From: Beta vulgaris subsp. vulgaris
Lineage: Eukaryota > Streptophyta > Magnoliopsida > Caryophyllales > Amaranthaceae
Assembly: GCF_026745355.1 (NCBI RefSeq)
Contig: NC_079204.1
Location: forward strand, 5,389,103 to 5,453,102
DNA: 64,000 bases
Direction of reading: 5' to 3'
The translations under genes were made by a program, and so were the position numbers. The notes under the pieces are model-generated. The model was given only the letters and a program-made list of their open reading frames with translations, made no database searches and was not told where the DNA came from. Of the stretch, positions 12,663 through 25,415 are shown one piece after another; the first letter of the stretch is position 1; each line of letters opens with the position of its first letter.

Positions 12663-12815
12663 TGTAACACCCGACCCATACGAAGCCTATTGCCATTTGC
12701 CACCAATGTGCATACATGGCCAACATTTGTTCTCAATAACCAACACAAATTTTTCTAGAACTTTTCATCCCAAGACTACTCCCAACCAAGCACGTTTAAC
12801 TGTGGAATAACTAAA
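12663..12815 (+). mobile_element. 5S-rRNA-derived fragment, possibly a Cassandra-type TRIM relic
   Basis: The piece CAAGACTACTCCCAACCAAG, followed by CACGTTTAACTGTGG, matches in antisense the conserved internal promoter region of plant 5S rRNA, with substitutions. Cassandra TRIM elements are known to carry such 5S pieces in LTRs that begin with TGTAA; here TGTAACACCCGACCC stands at 12663. No second LTR is seen. It could also be a 5S-derived SINE relic. The two short frames at 12327-12810 are not convincing genes. Confidence 0.45.
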
Positions 12816-13732
12816 GAAATAAGCTCCTTAAAAAAAAATGCGCGTCTTGTTAGAATGAGTAGCATGTCAAATTTTTTTAAAGCAATCATGACGGGATCTT
12901 ACTATATTCGTTTCAATGTGTATTTTAAATTATGTACTTCTTTAAAATATTAGTCAAGTAGTACATAATTGATGGACACAATTGTGTTTTAAAAACCTTA
13001 AAAAAAAAGTGCACAATGTATTTTTTTATTTGATTAGGAAAGATAATTAGCCCAAATACAAACCTATGCTACACTACTAGCCTGTAGGACACACCAACTC
13101 AGAGACATTACCCAAAGATAACTGGGATGAGCATTCGAACTCAGAACATCGCCCTACAATTCGAGGTGATACTCCATTAAACTACCACCTCTTTCTCAAA
13201 AGTACACAATATACAGACACCATAGGAAATATGTAAATATGTAGTCCATACTCCATTATCCTAGTCCATAGGATTTACGGAGCAAATCTCTACTTTTTTG
13301 ACACTTTGTGTTTTGTCTTATACTCAATCATAGACCATACGGCAGCTAACATCCAAGATGGTTAACAAAATATTCTAAAAGGTACGTTAGCCATGACGTT
13401 TATATTATAGATTTATGCTTACTAAGTTACTACTACAAGATCTCTAACATTACATAAAGACGTTTAGGAATTCCTCACCAATTTCAATTTGGAAACCTAC
13501 ACTTTGTTTTCCCATAGAATACTTCTCTTTCTGTTTTACAGGATACTTTTTTTTGTCGTTGAGACATTTATTAATCAAATTTTTGGTGCGCATTATTGTT
13601 GAGCGTTGACTCATTGCCTTGCATTTACTTCAGCATTAATCTATCAATAATACTGGTATAAAATAGTTCTTCTATACTATTATATTCGTACAGAATTAAT
13701 GAAGGGACAATCAAATTGTCCTTATATATAAC
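12816..13732. other. intergenic stretch, nothing recognisable
   Basis: AT-rich DNA between the 5S-derived fragment and the next SINE. I see no open frame with a recognisable product, no RNA gene and no clear repeat. Confidence 0.4.
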
Positions 13733-13854
13733 TAAGGATATCTTGGCCGAGTGGTTAAAGATTGAAGTGCTGTGAACGATAGATCACAGGTTCGAATTCC
13801 CTTCCCCTTCTTTGTACTTTGTACCGCCTTCGTCGCTCATGCATAAAAAAAACA
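13733..13854 (+). mobile_element. tRNA-derived SINE upstream of ABCC copy 2
   Basis: Same family as the copy at 11881. It has A box TTGGCCGAGTGGTTAAAGAT and B box GGTTCGAATTCC, here close to the tRNA consensus, and ends GCCTTCGTCGCTCATGC plus an A tail. The flanks GTCCTTATATATA and ATCCTTATATTATA look like a slightly diverged target duplication. It lies about 700 bp upstream of the copy 2 leader acceptor, in the promoter or leader region. Confidence 0.7.
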
Positions 13855-14580
13855 TCATCCTTATATTATAGTACGTGTAACACGCAGAAAGAAGGAAATA
13901 AGTTGGACATATTGTATATATGGGTTTTTTTATGTGATCGAAATTTCATCTTGCAAATGGGTTTCCTCCATTTTTCATGTAAGTATGTCCACTTTGAGAT
14001 TCAGCATTTCTGGGTTTGTCTTTGTTTTACATTATATTTAGGAATTTTTTGATTTTTGAGGTACCCATTTTTATTAATTACTTGAAGAAGTTGTAAATCT
14101 ATTTGTAGCATGGTATTAGTGTGTTTGTTATTATTTTTGGCTTCAAATGTGGAAGAAAGATAGATGGTAGTGGCTCAGTGGTGCTTGACTACTCAATTCC
14201 AATTTATGTTGCTTTTTTCCCTGATACTTTTGCCATAAGTAGAGTTCTTTTAATTATATATTGATCATTCTGAGTTATTTTTGGCAGGAGATTGTACCAT
14301 GGAATAGCTTTTGCACCAGAGTCTTTTTGCTGCTAGTTTCATAAATTAGCTGTTAGTAATGCTTGCGTTATAATTGTATGTTGCATTTGTATATTTCTGG
14401 TAGCATTAATTGCAAAAAAGATTAAGAATTTGTGTTTGTTTCAATTAGAAGTCACATCAGAAGGAAAAATAAAGGGTTTTTAGTATGATCAATGTTTGAA
14501 TTTTGTATGATGAGTTTATGTTTTTTTTGTTTGACTGTATGTTAATGCAGAATCTGCAAAGAAAAGAAGGCTGAAAAGTG

Positions 14581-17500
14581 ATGATGGAGAATCTGTGGAC
14601 TCTATTTTGTGGGCAATCTAATTGTTCAAATATCAGTACCACTACTGAGCCTTGTGCTCCTCACTTAGTGTTTGTCACTCATCCTTCTTCGTGTGTCAAT
14701 CATGCCTTTATTATTTGTTTTGATACAGTGCTTCTAGCAATGCTTCTATTTAACATCATTTGCAAAGTGTCCTCCAAGAGAGTCGAGATACCGGCTCGTC
14801 ATTCTCGCTTTTCAACCTTGCAGAAAGTATCTGCTGTTTTTAATGGCTGTCTTGGACTGGTTTACATAGGCTTAGGAATTCTGATTTTGGAGAAGAAGTT
14901 GAGAAGTAGTCATTCTGCTTCACCAATTCATTGGTGGGTTTTATTTTTCTTTCAAGGAGTTACATGGTTGTTGGTAGGATTTAGTAGTCTTAGAGGAGAG
15001 TACTTCCCAAGAGCTTCATCGCGAATCTTGTCCATCTTTGCTTTCCTCTCTGCTGGAATTTTCTGCTCTATAGCTCTTTTTGCTGCCATAGTTAACCACG
15101 AAACAACAATTAAAGTGGCCCTGGATCTTCTGTCTATCCTAGGAGCAAGTTTGCTATTAATATGTACTTACAAGGGGTACAAAAATGAACAAAATAGGGA
15201 GACTAACAATGGAAATACTCTCTACACTCCTCTGAATGATGGAGCTAATGGAAACTCTAAAATTGATTCAGCAGCCCAAATCTGTACATTTTCCAGAGCT
15301 GGGTTGCTTAGTAGGTTGACATTCTGGTGGTTGAATCCTTTGATGAAAGTTGGTAAGCTAAAGACTCTTGAGGAAGAGGACATTCCTAAATTAGGGGACG
15401 CCGAAAGAGCAGAATTTTGTTACTTGCAGTTCATTGACCAGTTAGATAAACGGAAACAGAATGACACGTCTTCACAATCCTCAGTATTGTGGACTATTGT
15501 TGCATGCCATCGTAATGATATATTGCTCTCTGGGTTATTTGCTCTTTTGAAAATACTTACCCTATCCAGTGGACCACTTCTGCTGAATGCCTTTATTGAG
15601 GTTGCTGAGGGTAACGAAGCCTTCGAATATGAAGGCTATCTTTTGGCCATTTCACTTTTCATTTCTAAGAGCTTAGAATCTTTGTCACAGAGACAGTGGT
15701 ACTTCAGAAGCAGATTGATTGGCCTTAGAGTCAGGTCTATGCTGACTGCAGCAATTTACAGGAAGCAACTAAGACTATCCAATGCTTCCAGGATGAAGCA
15801 TTCTGGTGGTGAGATAATGAATTATGTCACTGTTGATGCCTACAGGATTGGCGAGTTTCCTTTTTGGTTTCATCAGACATGGACTACAAGCCTTCAGCTT
15901 TGCATTGCACTATGTATTTTGGTACATGCAGTAGGACTTGCAACAGTTGCAGCTCTAACAGTGATTGTTTTAACCGTTTTCTGCAATACCCCCCTCGCGA
16001 AATTACAACATGAGTTCCAAAACAAACTTATGGTAGCTCAAGATGCAAGGCTGAAGGCTTGCTCTGAGGCACTTGTGAACATGAAGGTGCTGAAACTGTA
16101 TGCATGGGAGAATCATTTCAAGGATGTAATAGAGGGATTAAGGAAAGTGGAAATTAAATGGTTATCAGCAGTGCAATTGCGGAAGGCATACAATAGTTTT
16201 CTTTTTTGGTCATCCCCTGTAATGGTCTCTGCTGCCACATTTGGGGCATGTTATTTCCTCAAAGTTCCTCTAAATGCCAGCAATGTTTTCACTTTCGTGG
16301 CAACATTGCGTCTTGTGCAGGAACCTATCAGATCAATCCCTGATGTCATTACTGTGGTGATTCAAGCAGGGGTTGCTTTTACACGTATTGTGAAATTTCT
16401 TCAGGCACCAGAGCTTCAGAATGAGAATGTCAAAAACAAGAGCAGAATGGACAGCTTAGACAATACTATTTTGATAAGGTCTGCAAACCTTTCCTGGGAA
16501 ATGAATCCATCTAAACCAACACTAAGGAATATAAATTTAGATATTCAACCTGGTGAAAAGGTTGCGATATGCGGAGAAGTTGGCTCAGGCAAATCAACAT
16601 TACTAGCAGCTATTCTTGGTGAAGTACCATATGTAGAGGGAACTGTAAGTTTCCTCAAGCAACGCTCAGACTTTTCACCAGATTGCATGCATATTATTTA
16701 TTGCTCACATAAAAACCTATAACAAGCTTTTATTTTGTAGGTATTCCTGTGCTCTCCATTTATACATGATACCTATCTAGAAAGTGCTAAAGCTATATAC
16801 TCTTTAGAAGATTTATATTTCGCTTGCTAGTAGCCTTAGGCATATCTGATTTCAGAGAACATAATTGTTTTAGACTCTGAAGGTTGTTTCATCTACAGGT
16901 TGAAGTTTCGGGGACGATTGCTTATGTATCCCAGACAGCTTGGATCCAAACAGGGTCAATTCGTGATAACATTCTTTTTGGGTCTGGCATGGATGAGTTA
17001 AAGTACCAAGAAACACTTCGAAGGTGTTCATTGGTGAAGGACCTTGAGCTACTTCCTTTCGCTGACATGACAGAAATAGGGGAAAGAGGAGTTAATCTAA
17101 GTGGTGGTCAAAAGCAACGGATCCAACTTGCTCGTGCATTGTACCAAGATGCTGACATATATCTTTTGGATGATCCATTTAGTGCTGTTGATGCACATAC
17201 CGCAACTAGCCTCTTCAAAGTAACTCTTTGATCCTAAGTCCTAACCATGCAATTCTGTGTTGCTTTATTCAAAAATGAGAGTGACATTTGGCTTTTGAAA
17301 TGTTGTAGGAGTACATTTTGGAAGGTCTCTCTGGAAAGACTGTCTTACTTGTGACACATCAAGTTGATTTTCTTCCTGCCTTCCACTGTTGCTTGGTGAG
17401 TTGTTATGCACCTTTTTAATGAGTTCTACTAAGCTAGGGAATTTTTTCTTACACGACATTAAATGTAGGGCCCGGGATATAGACCTTACATGCTATGATT

Positions 17501-20500
17501 CAATACCCGTCGAGGTAGTATCGATTTATCTTCATTCATAATAAGAGTGTGATTGGTTCCATAACCGACTTAGAGAGTTAGAGTTCTGCCGGATGTTTGA
17601 AGCAGTTCGAACTAGATCTGTTTCTCTTTTATCTTGGTACGGCCGTATTGATATTGTTGATCTAGAGGCTTACGGCTGTAGTTATCAAGCTTTTGCAAGG
17701 TTCAAGAAGACATTAGTCTCTGTTAGGTCCATTGAAACAATAATTTTGTACTTCACAATTTATATGGTGGATGATAACAAAAATGACACCTTAAACTATA
17801 TCTGCTTCATATTCATATTAAAGTACCAAATGTTTGTAGCATTGAGAAACAATCTCTCATTTATCATATGGGTAAGGCTGTACACTCCAGTTCTCCTTAC
17901 TTTACCCGGGACAGAGACCTCTTTATAGGATTTGGAAATTGGGATAATGTTGATGTTGAAGAAGATATTATTTTTAAAGTGCCATTCAGTTGGCTACATT
18001 GTTCTTCATTGCTATCTTCCAATTCAATGTCTAGTAATGAACTTATTATTTTATGAAAATTAGGTTAATAATTTGACACATACGTAGTATATAAATTGTT
18101 GTTTACTGTCCGGTATTGGCATTCCTATTACTAGGCAGAAAAATGCTCCACAGTGTCCAGACACCTTGTCCAACTTGAGGACCTGCATAGATTTTCTATG
18201 GTCCTTGTTCCTTTAAGAGTTAAGACTGTCTTATAATAATTTAATGCGAACTTAATCCTTGCTTAAAGAAATTTTTTCTTGTTTGTAGTTGATGGCAGAT
18301 GGGCAGATCCTTCAATCAGGGTCTTATCATGAGTTATTAGCCTCAAGTCAAGAATTTTTGGACCTTGTAAATGCACACAAAGAGACTGCTGGTACCGAAG
18401 GGCTACCTGAGGTTAGGACATCTGGAAGACACAACAACCCTGCAAAGGAAATCAAGAGAACCAATGTTGAGAAGCAAAACAAAGCACCAGAAGGTGATCA
18501 ATTAATTAAACGAGAGGAAAGAGAAGCGGGAGATACTGGTCTTAAGCCATACTTACTTTACCTAAATCAGAACAAAGGCTACTTGTACCTTTCTATAGCT
18601 GCTCTGTGTCATTTCACCTTTGTTACAGGCCAGATATTACAGAACACTTGGATGGCCTCCAGTGTTGATAATCCTCATGTTAGCACGGGAAAATTGATTG
18701 TGGTTTACCTTATCATTGGAGCCTGCTCAACATGCTTTTTACTCTTTAGATCTCTTGCTGTTGTTACACTGGGAATGAAAGCATCAGAATCTTTATTTTC
18801 TCGGTTATTAAGTTCTCTCTTTCGTGCTCCAATGACTTTCTACGACTCTACACCTCTTGGAAGGATTTTAACTCGGGTGAGCATAAAGTTGTCATAAGTT
18901 CCATAACTTTGATTCATGCAGGTGTGTCCGAACTAATAATATGGGATTTTCTTTGTTTGTATCCCTGCAGGTCTCGTCCGATCTGAGCATTGTTGATCTT
19001 GACGTTCCTTTCAGTCTTTTATTTGCAATAGGCGCTACTACGAATGCATATGCTAGTCTTGGAGTGCTGGCAGTGATTACTTGGCAAGTCTTGTTTGTCT
19101 CCATACCAGTCATTTACATGGCAGTACAATTGCAGGTAAACAAGTTTCTGAAGGATCTACCTTGAGTTCACTTTATAACAATTTTTGTTTTCCATGAGTA
19201 GAACTAAGAAACTCTACCAAAAAGAATCATAATTTGCTGTAATGGAGTTGTGAGTGTCGATTGTCAAACATGATTTCACACTTTGGAGGACTTCACAGTA
19301 AGACAGCTAGTGCGTAGTGCCTATTAACGTATGGTCTTGATATCATTTAGCAGAAGGGACTTTTCAATTATAGGGAAAGTTATGGTTTCATATAGTTCAT
19401 AGTTGAATTATAAAGTATGAAAAGTTTGCGGTTCTGAACATCTAGGTAACTTTGTATAGTTCTACCAACTGTAGTGTGCAGAATTTTTGTGCTGAAGAGC
19501 CATTTAAGAACCATTGACTAAATATATATTGTAATAAGAGTATAAGACTTCTTCTCCACGCCCATCTTGGCTAAAAAAAAAGTGTCGTGGAAGATTTGCA
19601 GTTGGTATGCAAAAATTTGTATGTTTCGACCTAATGAATCCTTACATGTCACAGAGATACTATTTTGCGACAGCGAAAGAGTTGATGAGAATCAATGGCA
19701 CAACAAAGTCTTTCGTTGCAAACCATTTAGCTGAATCAATAGCTGGAGCCATGACAATTAGAGCTTTCAGGGAGGAAGAACGATTCTTTGCTAAAAATCT
19801 TGATATAATTGATACAAATGCAAGCCCATTCTTTCACAATTTTGCAGCTAATGAATGGCTGATTCAAAGGCTTGAGACTCTCAGTGCCACTGTTCTTGCA
19901 ACAGCAGCCTTGTGTATGGTTTTGCTTCCTACTGGAACTTTTAGCTCTGGTGAGAGGCATTTTCTCTCTTTTGTTTCTGTTTTGCTTTTTTGGGGTATTG
20001 CAATGGTGGAAATGGATTAATTTAACTGCAATAAGTTTTTTTTCCTTTTCGGGATCATCTTAAATCCTTATACAACCCATAATGCAGGGTTCGTTGGAAT
20101 GGCGCTATCGTATGGTCTATCGTTAAATATGTCTCTGGTTTTTTCTATTCAAAATCAGTGCACATTAGCCAACTATATTATAGGTGTGGAGAGGCTTGAT
20201 CAATACATGTATATACCCAGTGAAGCTCCAGAGATCATTGAAGACTGTCGCCCTCCACAGAACTGGCCCACAGTCGGTAAAGTGGAAATAAGCAATCTGC
20301 AGGTAATTTAAGTGCACTTGAATTCACATTAGATTGAATATACAAAAGAATCTTACCCTAAACAATTGGTGTCTGCAGATAAGATACAGATCAGATACAC
20401 CATTAGTTCTTAAAGGAATCAGTTGCACATTTGAAGGGGGAGACAGAATTGGTATTGTTGGTAGGACTGGCAGTGGAAAAACTACCCTAATAGGGGCATT

Positions 20501-21446
20501 GTTTCGCCTTGTGGAACCGGTAGGAGGGAATATTATAGTCGATGGCATCGATATAGGTTCAATCGGACTTCACGATCTAAGGTCACGTTTTGGGATTATT
20601 CCTCAAGATCCTACTCTTTTCAATGGCACTGTACGATTCAACTTGGATCCATTAAATCAGCATAATGATGATGAAATCTGGGAGGTATACCTTATTTTTC
20701 CAAAGCTGTAGTGATTTCTACAGTATAAAATTTGTGCAGTGCATGACAAACCCCCTTTCATACTCTTGTAAAGGTGCTTGAGAAATGTCAGCTTAAAGAG
20801 GCCGTCCAAGAGAAAGATCAGGGCCTGGATTCCCTAGGTAAAACTTTCTCCTCATTCGGGCTTAGCCTTTTCTAAAAAAATTATATCAGAGATTTCTTCT
20901 GACAGACTAAGTCAGATGAGCTTATGAGTTATTGTTCTAAACATTTCGTATCAGTTATGGACGATGGAGCAAATTGGAGTATGGGACAACGGCAACTATT
21001 TTGTCTAGGCCGTGCTTTATTGAGAAGAAGCAGGGTATTGGTGCTTGATGAAGCAACTGCATCAATTGATAATGCAACTGACACCATTCTGCAAAGAACA
21101 ATACGAACAGAATTTGTTAATTGCACCGTGATCACAGTAGCCCACAGAATACCAACCGTGATGGATTGCACAAAGGTCCTTGCCATTGGTGATGGTGAGT
21201 TTTCTTTTTCTAGTTTTTCCAATATTACAATACCTTACATCTTTGGGACCTTTATATTATGAGTTAGCAAGATTAAGCCAAGTTCTAGAGAATATGTTGT
21301 GATAGAATGTAATGTTATATATTGTTGTAGGACAATTAGTGGAATATGATGAGCCAATGAATCTCATGAAGAAGGAAGGTTCTTTATTTGCCCAACTTGT
21401 GAAGGAATATTGGTCTCATTTCCAATCTGCAGATCAGTCATATTGA
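14581..21446 (+). CDS. ABCC10: ABC transporter C family member 10-like (MRP type), copy 2
   Basis: Full-length ABCC exporter of about 1486 aa, closely similar to copy 1 with the same exon phases. Exons: 14581-16644, 16899-17219, 17309-17395, 18289-18876, 18971-19135, 19655-19949, 20088-20302, 20379-20684, 20774-20837, 20955-21194, 21331-21446. The start is the double ATG at 14581 (MMENLW); a GTG just before it is not a likely plant start. NBD1 has [18 protein letters not shown] and [15 protein letters not shown]2 has [17 protein letters not shown] and [12 protein letters not shown]. Differences from copy 1 are spread through TMD0 and the linker. Introns 3 (893 bp) and 5 (519 bp) are much longer than in copy 1, with no identified element in them. 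No disabling change was seen, so I infer a functional transporter. Confidence 0.92.
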
Positions 21447-22019
21447 ACAAAGGGCAGCAGCAACACATACTTCATCTTACTACTTTGATTATGAAGATAC
21501 ACGTCACATATATTTTGGCCTCGATTCATTTTTCAAGAAATCATATTACAAATTCTGACTCTTGTACATATTGGAGCTTGGTATATGTTAATTATATGAT
21601 AGGGCACTCTTTTAGATGATGTAGTAAATGCCATGATCAGAAACTTTCGACAGTCGAAAAGATGAGATTTTACATATTGAAATTGATTTATGATTCTCTA
21701 GTGTTTTGCTTCTATGCTGGGATGACTATCTGATGTTTGAAATATATTTTGCTCATCAAAATTGGAATCCATTGAAATCATTTGTTCAAGTCTAAGGTGA
21801 ATATAGCAGGGTTTAAAAGGAACATTCATTGTATGCATCTGTTTTTTTTTTTTTGAAGGGAGTACACATATCTGTTAGTAATGGTTCAGTCTAACATCAA
21901 TTTAACTTGCAAAGAATCAAGTTTGAGTTTGATATCGTTTCTCACAAAAATACTTTTACTTTAATCATCTTCCAAGCACTATTGTAAAACAAAAGTACCT
22001 CAGAGTTGCAAGGCTAAAG
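21447..22019. other. 3' flank of ABCC copy 2, no gene seen
   Basis: This is AT-rich sequence after the stop, presumably 3' UTR and spacer. A T-run at about 21840 precedes GAAGGGAGTACACA. No frame or repeat is recognised before the LINE relic that begins at about 22020. Confidence 0.35.
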
Positions 22020-22357
22020 ATTAATTCGGGTGGGGTGATTAAGATTAATTCAGATGCTTCGGTAGCCACGGTAGGGGAGGATGGGTGGGTGGATGGGTTT
22101 TGGTGTGGTAGCAAGGAATGAGATGGGGAAGATTTTGCGGTCAACGTGTCGTAGAGTGTGTGCTTAATGGCCTGTGTTAGTAGCGGAAGGAAAGGCGCTA
22201 TGCTTAGCTGTGAAGTTGGCTCGTCTCAGTAATCATCCAAAAGTCATCTTTGAGACGGATTGTCAGTCCCTTGTTTATCGCCTATCAAAGGGGGCCATTT
22301 TTTTTTCTCTAATCTCGACTCTATTCTTGAAGATATCTTGTCTTTATGCATATCTTT
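22020..22357 (+). pseudogene. LINE RNase H (RVT_3) relic, left half
   Basis: Reading across small frameshifts, the + strand encodes a plant LINE RNase H tail: IKINSDAS, EDGWVGFGVVAR, then VIFETDCQSLVYRLSKG. These match the corresponding blocks of LINE A in this window (IKVNVDAS, EDGWVGLGVVAR, VIFESDCQSLICKLTKG). The copia retrotransposon at 22358 interrupts it, and the rest resumes at 28375. Reverse transcriptase is absent, so this is a dead fragment and not a gene. Confidence 0.7.
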
Positions 22358-23109
22358 TGTTAGACTTTGTGATCAATGAGAGAACCGGATATCCGCTCCA
22401 AGGCACGGAAACTACGCTTTCCTATTAGTTTAATTTCGCCCCTCTAGGATCACCGGGTTAACACGAAATAACTAATGAGATACAATGGAGAGAACAATCC
22501 ACTTAGATGATCTTCTAAGTGAATCAAACAAGAACTTGTGTTTTGTGTTTGTGAAGAACACTCAAGAGAAGATTGCAAGTTTTCTCTTAAGCTAAGCAAG
22601 AAGTATTTGAGAGAGTATAGAATAGAAAATTCTGATTTTCTTCCAACCCTTCACTCATAGGAATCCCAAGGTTTATATAGGAAGAATAAACCTTTCATTG
22701 ACTAGAGTATCTAAACCATAACCCCCATTTTAATCACCCATCAAAGGCCTTTAATCAGCTGATTTAAGGACCTTAAAGGTCATTAAAATGAGGCCATAAC
22801 ATCACAACGGACATAAAACCGTCAAGGCATCTTTTCGCATTCCAAGGCAGAAGACACGTCGCGACTCGCGAAAAAGCTCGCGAGTCGCGAGGCGCTGGTC
22901 GCGACCCGCGACGCCTGTCGCGACTCGCGACGGGCCACTGGTCGCGACTCGCGACGGTTGTCGCGACTCGCGGCCAGTCTTCTGTCTCCCTTGGTTTATC
23001 AATGCGTTTTGCCACTTGATGCACTCTAGCCTTTTGCATACTAGACCTCCTCCTCTTCTAGTACATACCTTATGAGTTTCAAACCCATTACCCTATAAAT
23101 GTTCCAACA
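22358..23109 (-). repeat. 3' LTR of the copia element (752 bp)
   Basis: On the + strand it begins TGTTAGACTT and ends GTTCCAACA. It differs from the other LTR by about ten events, most of them 1-3 bp indels and only about three substitutions. Positions 22857-22975 hold a dense array of TCGCGA palindromes in an otherwise AT-rich sequence. Frames read across this array are artefacts of the repeat. Confidence 0.95.
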
Positions 23110-23617
23110 ATCCTCCTCCCATTTATAGGGTAATGTTGAAAAGTTTTCAACTTGCTATAAATCGCAAACACACATGTTCATGCATCATGGAAATATCTAA
23201 CGATTGAATTTCCATTTAGTAAAAGTAATCTTTACAATAATTTAGATCATAATGATAGACAAAGCTTTGAATCATATAACCATTACAAATTATTGAAGTT
23301 ACTAATACACACAAACATAAACTAGGTTCTTAAAACCTCCGACACCTATGAAGCCTTGGTGTCCATATCCATTCATAAGCATTCCAAGTCAAGCCTTAGA
23401 CTTGATGAAGCGGCCAAACTTCTAGCTTACATAGGTAAATCTTTCCGGACATGCTCCTACAATTGAGCACCTTATCAAAGATTTATTAAGAATAAAATTC
23501 AACCTCTTTATCATTGTAGCAACAAGCACTAACCTCGGGATGTATTAAACAAGTGCTCCCAACCTCTTAGAGAAGTACTATCCTCCTTGAATTTGAGATC
23601 TAACGTTGTATTAGACA

Positions 23618-24055
23618 TCAAATAGAGTTTTCCTTCACCATAGGTTGATCAATAGGCTTAAGACCCATCCCTTTGTTCATTTTGTTCACTAGTTCCCTTG
23701 ACAACGGTTTTGTAAACGTATCCGCCAAGTTCAAACTAGACCGAACAAAATTAATAGTTATACAACTATTCCTTATCATTTCCCGCACATAGCTATGTCT
23801 AACTCCAATGTGCCTTGACTTGCCATTGTAGACTTCACTATATGCTTTAGCTATGGTTGATGCACTATCACAATGGATAGCAAGAGGTGACATTGGTTTC
23901 ACCCATAAGTCCACCTCACTCAACACATTCCTTAGCCATTCCGCTTCTTGGCAACAAGAAGCCAAAGCAATGAATTCCGATGCCATAGTGGAATCCGTTA
24001 TACATGTTTGCTTCTTGGAAGCCCATGAAATGGCACCTCCTCCAAGAAGAAACAC
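23618..24055 (-). pseudogene. copia RNase H domain
   Basis: Fragment of the pol polyprotein. The product has SWASKKQTCITDSTMASEF, CDSASTIAKA and a C-terminal HIGVRHSYVREMI...LADTFTKPL block, the typical end of copia pol. The domain start (EGYSDASWIS, with one of the acidic residues) lies upstream in another frame at about 24060-24140, so a 1-nt indel at about 24145 separates it from the RT. Confidence 0.85.
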
Positions 24056-24117
24056 CCAACCACTAGTGGATGAATAATCTTCCTTATTCGAAATCCAACT
24101 AGCATCCGAGTAACCTT

Positions 24118-25197
24118 CTAAGATAGAAGGTTCTCTTTGTATGTTATGACATAATCCAAGGTCTTATTCAAGTACCTTAACACTCTTCTCAATGCTTGCC
24201 AATGCAACATACTAGGATTACTAGTATACCTACTGAGCTTGCCAATAGCAAAGGCTATATCCGGCCGAGTGCTAGTCATAGCATACATCAAGCTTCCAAT
24301 TAAGCTTGCATACTCCAATTGTGAAATTGGAGTACCACTACTCGGAACCAAGTGAATACTAGGATCCATAGGAGTAGCAAAATGAGTCGAATTTGACTCA
24401 TTATACCTCTTGACCACTTTCTCAATATAATGAGATTGTGATAAAGAAAACGACCCTTTCCCTCTTATTATTCTAATACCTAGAATAACATCCGCTTCAC
24501 CCAAATCTTTCATGGAGAAGCTAGAGGAAAGGAAGACTTTGGTCTTTTCCACTTGTTCCAAATCAGTCCCAAAAATAAGCATATCATCAACATATAAGCA
24601 AATTATAACTCCTTTACCGTTATTATCAAATTTGCTATATACACACTTATCGGACTGATTTATTTTGAACCCACTAGACAACACAACTTCATCAAATTTT
24701 TGATGCCATTGCTTAGGTGCTTGTTTAAGACCATACAAAGATCTAACTAATTTGCAAACTTTAGTTTCTTGACCTTTAACCACAAACCCTTCAGGTTGAT
24801 TCATGTACACTTCCTCCTCCAATTCACCATTAAGAAAAGCAGTTTTTACATCCATTTGGTGAATTACTAGACCATGAATCGCAGCTAATGCTATCAATAG
24901 TCTAATAGTAGCTATTCTAGCTACTGGAGCATAAGTATCAAAGTAATCGATACCATATCTTTGCCTAAAACCTTGGACCACTAACCGGGCCTTATGTTTT
25001 AGTATGGTTCCATCGATTTTCTTTTTCCTTACAAAAATCCATTTACAACCTAGGGGTTTGCAACCGGGAGGTAAATTAGCTAAAATCCAAGTGTGATTAC
25101 CCATTATAGAATCCATTTCATCATTCACTGCCTCTTTCCAGAAAGCAGAATCATGAGACTTCATAGCCTCATCAAAGGACCTAGGATCCTCCTCCAT
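24118..25197 (-). pseudogene. copia reverse transcriptase domain
   Basis: This 359-codon open stretch carries the copia RT landmarks: WKEAVNDEM, CKWIFVRKKK, KARLVVQGF, MDVKTAFLNGELEEEVYM, the catalytic YVDDMLIFG, and SRPDIAF-like TSTRPDIAFAIG near the end. The RT itself looks uninterrupted. Frames are lost on both sides (at about 24145 and about 25200), so a single pol polyprotein cannot be made from this copy as read. Confidence 0.9.
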
Positions 25198-25415
25198 ATT
25201 GTAACAATATGAAATTTGAGTCGAAATTGACTCCCTTGACCCTTCAACTAAATATAGTTGAAAATCCGGTCCAAAAGATTTCTCTTTTCTAATTCGTTTA
25301 CTTTTCCTAATTTCCGGTGTTGTAGTATCATGATCATTTAAATGTCATCTACAACATTGGAACTAGTACTAGGTATCATGTCCTTTGGTCTGGAATCGAT
25401 GAGAATCTAGTCTCA

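Noticed and set aside
12327..12810. Two overlapping frames with a hydrophobic N-terminus, resembling a small secreted protein
   Set aside because: The second frame runs through the 5S-derived repeat, and the first has no cleavage site or conserved motif that I recognise. Not supported as a gene.
13740..13800. Possible tRNA gene
   Set aside because: The A and B boxes are tRNA-like, but no cloverleaf closes, and the sequence continues into the shared SINE body and A tail.
17593..18056. Frames in the long intron 3 of ABCC copy 2
   Set aside because: No recognisable product. The flanking exons splice in frame with good sites, so this is intron.
22857..22975. CRISPR-like or satellite array
   Set aside because: The repeats are short, unevenly spaced palindromes without unique spacers, and lie inside an LTR of a plant retrotransposon.
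22773..23039. Arg/Ser/Asp-rich frame (also at 28040-28407)
   Set aside because: It is a translation of the TCGCGA array of the LTR and appears at the same place in both LTRs.
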